A stretch of DNA of 64,000 bases, from NCBI GenBank assembly GCA_011032825.1, contig JAADJZ010000012.1:1178001-1242000 (forward strand), given 5' to 3'. Positions 55,841 to 64,000 of the stretch are shown one piece after another. This stretch comes from Massariosphaeria phaeospora (Eukaryota > Ascomycota > Dothideomycetes > Pleosporales). The notes under the pieces were generated by a model. That model had not been told where the DNA came from, ran no database searches, and worked only from the letters and a program-made list of their open reading frames with translations. The translations under genes and the position numbers were made by a program. The number at the start of each line of letters is the position of its first letter. Position 1 is the stretch's first letter.

Positions 55841-56560
55841 ACGTGTTTGTACGCGTAATACACGAATTCGCGTAATACACGCAAAACACTAAAATACAAC
55901 AAACTCTATTGTTTTTAATACGCAACAACTCTACTAATATAGACCTAATACAAGCTGCGATTAAAAAAATCAAATTGCAAAAACTAGAACAAATTTTTTA
56001 ATATACAGAAATTGCTACTAAACATAGTATTATACGCTTTATTTTAAGCTAAAAACACTAAAGCCTAACACGCTCTAGAACTTCTAAGAACTTTAAATAA
56101 CAAAAACTTAGTTTATAGCAAAAGCAAAAGCTTGTATAGTATATTAAAAAATTATTAAAGAAACATATACCTTTTACAAAAGAGATAATACAAAATTTTG
56201 CATTAACAATAGCTTAAAAGCTAGTTAGTAAAAGCTAAGTTACGCGCTTTATTAACTAGCACAGCATTTATTTTATATTACAATAAATAGTTAGCATAGA
56301 CAGCAATTGCTACAAAGCTAATTTAAAAAACAAATATCGCTTCTATTTTCAGCTTCTACATAGCAAGATTGATTAATATTAAATAAATTCTCGTTATACG
56401 TACAATATAAATAAAAAAAGCTTTATTATTAGTACTGTAAGTAGATTAAAAAAAATTACCTACATTTATTACAAATACAATAGCTACAATTAAGTAAAAA
56501 CTTAACAACAAAATAAACTACAAGCTTAATAATAAGTTGCTTTTACTTTATAAAATTTAA
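55841..56560 (+). mobile_element. pogo-G4, 5' part of a pogo-G-lineage element
   Basis: After TA (55839-55840) comes ACGTGTTTGT, then two 17-bp units with the core CGCGTAATACACG. The plus strand reads an N-terminal DNA-binding region (IQAAIKKIKLQKLEQIF, then EIATKHSIIRFILS; KHIPFTKEIIQNFAL) followed by the first catalytic block near 56395-56440 (RYTYNINKKSFIIS). Relatives have NMDEKGF, so the aspartate is lost. After about 56560 I can no longer follow the transposase. Confidence 0.65.
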
Positions 56561-58315
56561 GTTTTAACTAGGTTTAAGCTAGCAAAGTAGAAAGCGCTTA
56601 GAAATGTAATTATTACAAAAGTTTATTACAGAATCTGCTAACAAATCTAGAGCTTTAAGTTTAAAAAGTACAAAGTTTTTAGCGTACTAGCGAATTGCAG
56701 TTGCGTTGAATTACAAAAAAAGCGCTCTACACATTACAAGCTACTATCTAAGAGTTAATTAAGCAATACTACTTGCGCAACTACTTAAAGAAATTAAATA
56801 GCTTACTTAAGTGCTAAAGAAAAAGCTATTGCAAATGCTAGTGCAAGAAATTCGCAAGCAAAATACTAGCTTAACAAAAAGCTTAAAGTAAAGAAAAAGT
56901 TTACTACGTTGTTTGCGCACAACTAGAAAAAGCAGTTAGCAACTAAACTTAAGCTTCTAAATAAGCAACGCTACCGCGAACAAAAAAGTAGTAAGTTATT
57001 GCATTAGTTATTACATTAGTTTATTACATTATTGTACTTACAATGCGTAGTTAAGTAGCTTTAAGCAAAACTTAGCTTTGTTTATAAAAAGTAAGCTTGT
57101 ATTTATTACAATATCAACTTCTAACAGCACAAAAACATTTTTAAACAAATTACCAAAGCACTAAAAAACAAGAAAAAAATTAAGAATTAGCTAATGTCGC
57201 GAATATTTGGCGCTAGCGAGGCTACTAATAGAATTATGCGTTGTATCTACTTAAACAAATTAACTAAGTTAAAAAATAATTTGTTTAAAAACGAGAAAGC
57301 TAAAATAGATTAGCAAAAGTTTGTAAAAACGTTAACTCTAAAGAATCTAACACTAGTAACTACTAAAAACTAAAAGTAACTTATTATAGTAGTTTATTGT
57401 ATACTTATACTAACTACACTAGTTTACGCAAGCTTACGCTTTTTCTTAAACTACGCGTTAATAGTAATAATGCTTATAAAAATATTAACAGCTTGTATAT
57501 TCTAGCGCTTACAATTAATAAATATAAAGAAAAAGCAAGTAGCAACTTAGAAATTAATACGTTCTACAATAAGTATAAAAACGAATATAAAACAAAAATT
57601 TAGTAGAGAAAAGCGTTAGCAAAAGCAAACGAGTTCTTTAGTAAAAATAAAGAAAAAGTTAAAAATAAAAATCAAAATAAAGAGTAGAATAAAGTAGTAG
57701 ATAAAGTAGTAAAGCAAACTAAGTTAGTAGAGTATTTAGATTAAAAAAGTTTTTCTAACAATAGTAACGCTTATAAAGAAGCGCAAATTTAAAGCTCTTT
57801 ACTTTTTTATGTAAATTAAAAAGTTGCTAGCATAAACATAGCTAGTATTTACTATTTATAACGCAGCTTAAAACGTGCATAACATTGCGATTAACAAATT
57901 AGCAAGTATAACTTAATTAGAATTGTAAAATAAAAGCGCTACTACTGCAGCTTTAATGTTAGCTTTAATTTTAGTTGCATTACTACTTTACTCTTTGCGC
58001 TTAGACGTTAGCAATATTTTGCAAGCAAAAAAGCATGTTCTATTCTCTTTTAACAATCTGCGTGTTTTTCTTTAGCAATGTACTTATTCTTTGTTTTTAA
58101 TTTAGTCTAACACTAATTATTATAGTTTGTTATTAGAGTACTTGCGCTTCTGTACTATACCTTTTGTTATAAACATAGCAAAACTTTTGCTACTTATTCG
58201 TTTATTTAAATTCAATGCTAAGCAATTTGTTTAAGAAAAAAAAGAATAAACTACATTTAGTAAAATATTTTTCTACGCATATTAAGAATAATACAGAACA
58301 AAAAGTAGTAGTAAC
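56561..58315. other. Unrecognised AT-rich stretch with degenerate frames
   Basis: About 1.75 kb with no match in the window and no recognised domain. On the plus strand a frame from 57397 is free of stops for 68 codons, then continues broken by TAA/TAG to about 58250, rich in lysine, asparagine and glutamine (EKVKNKNQNKE-like). Upstream, 56790-56980 reads a basic, probably helical stretch (AKEKAIANASARNS). It may be a transposon protein I do not know. Confidence 0.3.
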
Positions 58316-58708
58316 TAAGCTAGTAAATAAGTAGAAGTTAAGTTAGAGTTAAGTTAGCTTACGTTAGATTCTAACTTAACTCTAGCTTTAATCTACGCTA
58401 GATACTAAGCAGCTTAAGTTAAAATTAAGTTAAAGTAGTTAAAGCTTAAAGTTGTAATTAAGTTTTACATAATATTTACAACTTATATTAATATTAAGTT
58501 TCTTATGTATATTTATTACATTTATTTATTATAGTTTTTTAACTATTTAGGTAACTTCAACTTAACTCTTAACCTAAAGCTTTAACTACTCTAATCTAAC
58601 CTCTACCTACGCTAGGTTAACTCTAACTTAATTTTAACTCAAAGTTTGTGCAACTTATAACCTAACTTATACTTATTAATAAATACTTTTTACTTATTCG
58701 CTAGCGTA
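58316..58708. mobile_element. hAT-like MITE M1, copy e, inverted
   Basis: 393 bp, the same length as copy a, with a perfect 8-bp duplication GTAGTAAC at 58308-58315 and 58709-58716. Confidence 0.9.
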
Positions 58709-58875
58709 GTAGTAACTGCGTAAAAAATGTAGTAGAGTTCTACTAAGTAAGTTTTAAATCTAGAAATAGCAAATTCGCAATAGAATATTGCTATACGCAC
58801 TAGCTATAGTTTAAAAAAGCTATTACCTAACGTATTCTGCTATAATTGCAGCTTTGCTCTTTAGCACCTAGCAGT

Positions 58876-60960
58876 TAAAACTATTAAAACTAAATACTTA
58901 CTTAACTACTTCGAATCTAGGACCTACTAGAGAACGCTTATTTTTATTTACTCTTAACTTCGTTTATAGCTAGCACTACGATAACTTTAATTTACTACTA
59001 TTGTACTACTATATTCAACCTAGGTTTTTGAACGAGAACTAGTACGAGTAGTTATATATAGGAACTAGTTTTTTCAAATAATTAAGCAGCTTTTATTCTA
59101 GCAATTTTTTCAATTTCTTTAACGTAATATTTTAAGTATTAGCTAATTCAAATTCTAAGAAATAGTCTATAAACGATTTAAAAAAGCTAAAGCATTACTT
59201 CTTAATACTATTAGCTAGTTAACTAAAATCTTAATTGCAATAAATAGATAGTTTGCTTCTAATTATTTTAGTTTCTTTGTAGTTGAAGAATACTACGTTA
59301 ACTGCAACTAGTAGCTTTAAAAGAAGTTACTAAATTTCGTTTTTCTACGCGAAAAACATACTACTGCTACTGCAGCTACTAATATACTGCAAGTACTCTT
59401 AAACACTAGCATTAAATTACGCTTTCTAGCAATTACTATAGATAATACTAAAAAAACAAAACGCTTAGTTGTGTTATTAAACAATAACTAAAAGCAAAGA
59501 ACATACTTTAAAGCTTATTAAAAAACTTAATTTTGTATCTTGCTTACATTATTAACTTTGTTGTTTAAAATATTATTTTACATTTTAAGCTTGCAGCATT
59601 AGCAAGTGCTAACGTTAAACTAAAAAAAATACTACAAAAACGCTATTTAAGCAACGTGCAAGCAAATATTTTTGTTTTAACCTTTTTTTGCAAAGTATAT
59701 AGTGCGTTATTATATACTTTTATTACAGCTTAATACACATCTAGCTCTAAGCTATTTGCATAAAAATTAATTTGTTGTTTTAACAATATAAGCAGTTTAT
59801 TGCTACGCAACTACACTTGCTACTAAAACAATAGATATCTATTGTTCGCAACGTTAAAGTACAATAGAATTTAATCTACAATATATGCAAGCGCGCACTT
59901 AAAATTTTAAAATTTATTAACAAATAGCTAGTAAAAAAAACTGCACTTACAATAACAATTAGTGTAAGTAGTATCCTAAATAATAAAAATATAGCAAAAG
60001 TAAACTTTTGCAACTTTAAGCAACTAAAATTAACACTAGATAGATAGCACTACTTAAAGATAATTACTAATATGCTTAAAAACTTTAAAAACGCAACAAA
60101 CTTTTTAAGTAAAAACTATAAGCTATAAGTCTAGTATATCTAGCTTATATACAACTATTTTTTTAACTTTCTAAATAGTATGCAAAACAAACTTAACAAT
60201 AATACAAAAAATTAAAATACTTTTAAGTAGCTTATAGTTGTACGAGCTGCTGTAGATAAAAAAAAACCTAAACTTAGCAAGTATTATAAAAAAACTAGCA
60301 ATAAACAAAAGTTTTTATTTAATTATGCTACTATTCTAAACTCTAGCTAAAAGCTTACGGCGTACGAAGTGTAGTTATTATAATTACTTAGTACATTTAT
60401 ATGCTAACTACGCGCTTAAAATAAAATCTAAAATAATCAAAACAAGCATACCTACTGCGAAAAGTCTTTTAATTACTTTAATTGCTATAACGACGATACT
60501 CGCTTTGCTTTTACTTTTATTTCTTTATTCTATAGAACTAAACTCTAGAGTAGTAAATAGTTTTAGAAACTAAAGCTTTTTCTTTAGTTGCTGCTAAGCA
60601 GTTTTTCATCTATTAACTTAAACAAAATAAAAAAATAAAAAAGCTTAACTCGCTAAGAAAAAGAGGTTTATCTAAGTATTGCCTGCGTACGTGCTAGTGC
60701 TTCTTTTAATATTCTTAAATAGTAGCAAGTAAATAAAGAAACGTATTTACGCTTATTACAAGTTGCAAAAATGTACTTGTAGTACAAATTGCCTAGGTTG
60801 AAGTTAAACGCGAATTTAACGTTGCTAAAAATGTTATTAGCAATAAAAAGCACTAACTTGCTGCTTAAATAATTTAGCAAATTATAATATTAAAAACTTA
60901 TATTGCTTAAAAGAAAAAACAGAACAGCGTTCTTTAGTTTGCAAAAGTAGATAATAAAAA
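58876..60960 (+). pseudogene. hAT-family transposase, RIP-degraded
   Basis: A cut-and-paste transposase remnant. On the plus strand 59370-59490 reads HTTATAATNILQVLLN, then LAITIDNTKKTKRLVVLLNN (aspartate codon at 59441-59443), the layout of the hAT catalytic region (GSHTGxN...ITxDNAsNN). Near the end, 60795-60925 reads VEVKREFNVAKNVISNKK and then LAA-II-QIIILKTYI, the hAT C-terminal dimerisation block. The breaks are mostly TAA/TAG. The length, about 690 codons, fits fungal hAT proteins. The N-terminal zinc finger is not recognisable. A supplier of this kind could have moved the M1/M2 MITEs, which make 8-bp duplications. Confidence 0.72.
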
Positions 60961-61047
60961 ACTACTATGTAACAAAGTTAAGAATTTACTTAACTTTTAA
61001 GCGTAGTATGTAGATTTTACTTTTAGGCTTATATCTACGCTTATACC

Positions 61048-61123
61048 TAGCTTGTTATCTAAGCTAATACTTAAGTTAATACTTAAGCTAATATTTAAGC
61101 TTATATTTAGCTTGTTATCTAAG
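61048..61123 (+). repeat. Short direct-repeat cluster before gypsy G4
   Basis: TAGCTTGTTATCTAAG occurs at 61048-61063 and 61108-61123, 60 bp apart; between them TTAAGCTAATAC-like 12-mers repeat three times. It may be the subterminal repeat region of the hAT element, cut by the G4 insertion. Confidence 0.6.
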
Positions 61124-61959
61124 TGTTACAAATAGAAACGATACTAGGTATCGTAAACTAAGCAACGACGTAGAAAAGTTGTTAGAGCTTGCTAGTACGC
61201 AAAATAGAAATACAACAACGCGCGAAGTAAAATTAAACTAGCAAAGTTACGTAATGCGCTACGAGTGCTACGAAGCTTTAGCACGTAGCATTACGCTAGC
61301 GAATAAGTAGAGAGTACCTATCGTTGGGTATAAGTTAAGTTAGAGTCGCATAGATCTAGAGTTAAAGTTGAGTTAGAGTAATCAAAGCGTAGGTTAAAGT
61401 TGAGTTATAGGTACTACTTTTAGGTTAATAAACTTGTTATAACTAGCTGTTATAATTATAAAGAGAAAATATATTAAAATATAAAATTGTAGAGGTCTGT
61501 GCTAACTCAACCTATACCTACGCTAAAACGTTTTAGCGTAGGTATAAGTTAAATTAGCACTAGAGTCTTACGTAAGCTAACTTAACTTTAACTTAACTTA
61601 TACCTATTTACTACTCTACGTAGCATACTAAGCAAAAGTTGCTACAAGCGCTACAAGTGCTACGACGTAGCAAAACGTAGCAAGCAAAGCAAAACGCTTT
61701 TAGCAAAGAATTAAAGAACTATATAAATTAGTAGAATTTTCTTTACAATTTAAATTCTTTGTAGTTAACTCTTTTAAGTACATTTTATATATAGATAGAA
61801 TCTATAGGCAACAAATTATTACTTTGTTATTCTATTTAAAATAAAAATAAAATTGTTTTTTTTGTTGTTATCAAGCTTTTTGAATATAGAACAGTTTCTT
61901 AGGCAGAATTTTTAAGTTTAATCGCAATTACTTTTAGTAAAAGAACACTTTTAATAACA
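61124..61959 (+). repeat. 5' LTR of gypsy G4, carrying MITE M2
   Basis: 836 bp; without M2 and its 8-bp duplication it is 501 bp, the family length. TG...CA ends. Confidence 0.9.
61292..61618. mobile_element. hAT-like MITE M2, copy b, complete
   Basis: 327 bp with a perfect 8-bp duplication CGTAGCAT (61284-61291, 61619-61626). It provides the empty site for pogo-E1. Confidence 0.92.
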
Positions 61960-64000
61960 CGTTAACTACTTTAGGTTTAAGACTAAGATAATATAACAAC
62001 TTTAGCAAGTTTAAGTAAAAGTAGTGCAAAAGCACTAACACGCACCGCAGCAACGGTATTAGCAAAGTAAGCTAGCTAAATCAAATTAATAAGCAAGCAA
62101 ATTAGCGAACTATTAAAAATAGTTGCAATTTTAAAGAGTTAAGAAACTAGTATTGCTGCAAAAGCACTGTTTTTAGAGAAATATAGCAAAAAAAAAAAAC
62201 GTTACAATTATTTTTTACAAATATCAACTTCTACTACTGTTATTATGCAACAAGCTTTTTAACAAAACAAAATAAAATCTTTGCAGCTAAAATGCATATA
62301 AAAAACAACGTAGCAGAATAGTTTTAGCTACACGCAAACGACTATGTTAAGAGTAATAGCAAGCAAAAAATAAAGCAAAACACGCAATGCATTTTTAAAA
62401 ATTAAAAACTGTTTAAAAAAAAGCTTTATATAATTTACAAGAAAGTAAACAAAATACAATAAGCAATAAACAAACTTAAACTACTACAATAAAAAAAAAT
62501 TGCAAGTAAATACACAATTAAGTTTAAAAAAATATAAGCTAAAGTAGATAACGTAGAAAAACGCAGCTTATGCAAGTTCTACTACGCAAAGTTAAAAAAA
62601 CATGTAAAAAATAAAATTAGTAAAAACAAGAAACTTAAACAACTTAAAAAATTAATTAAAACTATAGTACAAATTAACAACTAACTATAGTAGCAATAGT
62701 AGAAACGCAAGTTTACTATTAAACTATACATACGCTTAGTAACTACAACTAAAAAAACCTATTACTACAACTCTATAAATATCAATAGTATTAAACAAAT
62801 TTAAAACAATAAGCTACTACAAAAGCTGTTTACTTAAAAAAACACTACTTTAACAAAACAATACTTTTAAAACAAATTATCTAAAAAAGAACGCTAAAAG
62901 CGTTACAACAACAAAGCATGTTTTTAATGCAGCAAAGTAAAACACTTTTGCAAAAACTACTTAAAAACGCAATAAAAAGTAGCAAGCGCATAAGTTGCTA
63001 CTATTGCTATAGTTTAACTATAGCAAGTAGCTACACTATACTTAAAAAACTTTACAAAATCAAAAAACAATTAAATCTAAATAGAAAGTTTTAAAGACTT
63101 TACAAAGCTAACAAATAAAAACAACAAAAAACTATTAACTTTACAAGTTTAGAAAATTAACGAATAACTATAGAACTACAAATGCTAGATGTGCAGCTAA
63201 AAAACTTACATTGTTTAGTATTGTAAAAACAAGTTCTATACGCTTTAAATTAAAAAATAACAAAAATAGAAAGTTGCAAACGCAGCAATAGCACAACAAA
63301 GTTTAACAAAAAAAAATACAATTCGCTAATTAAAACGATTACAAAAACTTACTTTAGCACTAGTACAACAAGAAAAAACTGTATATACTACGCAAACAAT
63401 AAAATTCTCGCTTAGCAATAGCTAAAACTACTATTATACGTTTTACTTAAAAATAGCAAATGTATAGTAACAAAATGTTACGTATACAACTATAACAACT
63501 AGTTTAAAAACTATAGTAGCAGTTGCAAATAAGCGTAGTGTTATAATAAAAAATATTAAACACACTAGTTATGCAAGCATATTACAAAATAATAGCTTAT
63601 AATTTTAAAAAACAAAGACTATCTAAAATGCAATAACAAATTATGCGCAAAGAACTACAACACGTGTAAAAAAGCACGTTAGCTTTTTTGCACTACAAAA
63701 TGCACTATCTATAAGCTATAAAAAAACGCAATAAAATAGAATTTTAAAAACTAAAACTACAACAAATTTTTAAAGCTTTAGAAATGCTTTGCTAACAAAT
63801 GCAACTACTACAAGCAATAAAATATCTTAAAAAAACAAGCTTTAAAAGCTTTTTTAGCAAAAAAACTAGTAAGCTACTAGACTTATAGTTAGGCTAGTAA
63901 AAGTGCTCTTAGCACAACTATACAAAGCGTATAAAAAACGCAACTAAAATAAAACTATATAAAAGTAAAAGCAAAAGTTGCAAGCTAAAAGCTTACTACA

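Larger units (their letters stand above)
61124..64000 (+). mobile_element. Gypsy copy G4, 5' part, cut by the window edge
   Basis: The same family as G1-G3 in the opposite orientation: LTR 61124-61959, then gag and the protease-linker region to the right edge. It is heavily RIP-mutated: the gag start is ATA near 61990 and the zinc knuckle near 62918-62960 keeps CX2C and the histidine but has lost the last cysteine. Preceded by CTAAG, the probable target duplication. Confidence 0.9.

Noticed and set aside
1..64000. Centromeric or telomeric DNA
   Set aside because: No telomere repeats are present, and nested RIP-mutated elements occur in both centromeres and dispersed AT-rich blocks; the sequence cannot decide.

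Overview
The window looks like a piece of a filamentous ascomycete chromosome, most likely a Pleosporales-type Dothideomycete (inference from gene structure and style; no species marker is present). A GC-balanced gene island of about 8.4 kb (roughly 41.4-49.76 kb) is embedded in very AT-rich, gene-free DNA on both sides. The AT-rich DNA is made of transposable elements inactivated by repeat-induced point mutation (RIP): CpA has become TpA, so CAA, CAG and TGG codons read as stops while the frames otherwise stay open. Family names used below (pogo-A to pogo-H, M1, M2, P1, P2, gypsy copies G1-G4) are local to this report.

Left block, 1-41.3 kb. It holds three copies of one chromodomain-type Ty3/gypsy retrotransposon (G1 1-3022, G2 5664-14681, G3 24884-32011, all minus strand) and many Fot1/pogo-like DNA transposons of about 1.85-1.87 kb that sit at TA targets. 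It also holds hAT-like MITEs with 8-bp target duplications, two pogo-type MITEs and one short solo LTR. Empty and filled sites occur side by side in the window, so the insertions can be ordered. The deepest chain is pogo-B2, entered by pogo-A1, entered by gypsy G2, entered by pogo-C; the last three junctions have matching TA, ATTAA and TA duplications.

Gene island. The minus-strand gene is a PHO4/PHO89-family phosphate symporter in five exons. It is transcribed away from MCM5, a replicative helicase subunit in three exons on the plus strand, across a 1.47-kb intergenic region with an MluI cell-cycle-box-like site near MCM5. Downstream lies a single-exon gene for a 531-residue protein that I do not recognise. 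All three frames are intact and show no RIP-type stops. The island's right edge carries an unmutated pogo-like terminus (49602-49646) and then a RIP-mutated pogo-A copy.

Right block, 49.77-64 kb. It contains pogo-A6, degenerate elements of a second pogo lineage (pogo-G), another pogo copy nested in a MITE, an unrecognised AT-rich stretch, a degenerate hAT transposase, and a fourth gypsy copy (G4, plus strand, cut by the window edge) whose LTR carries a MITE.

The genes do not form a pathway: phosphate uptake and replication licensing are housekeeping roles. The window mainly shows layered transposon history around a small island. The less expected signals are a shared 10+17+17 bp terminal design across divergent pogo families, an antisense Zn2Cys6-like frame at the 3' end of the gypsy element, and two MITEs that share a core but carry different end modules.
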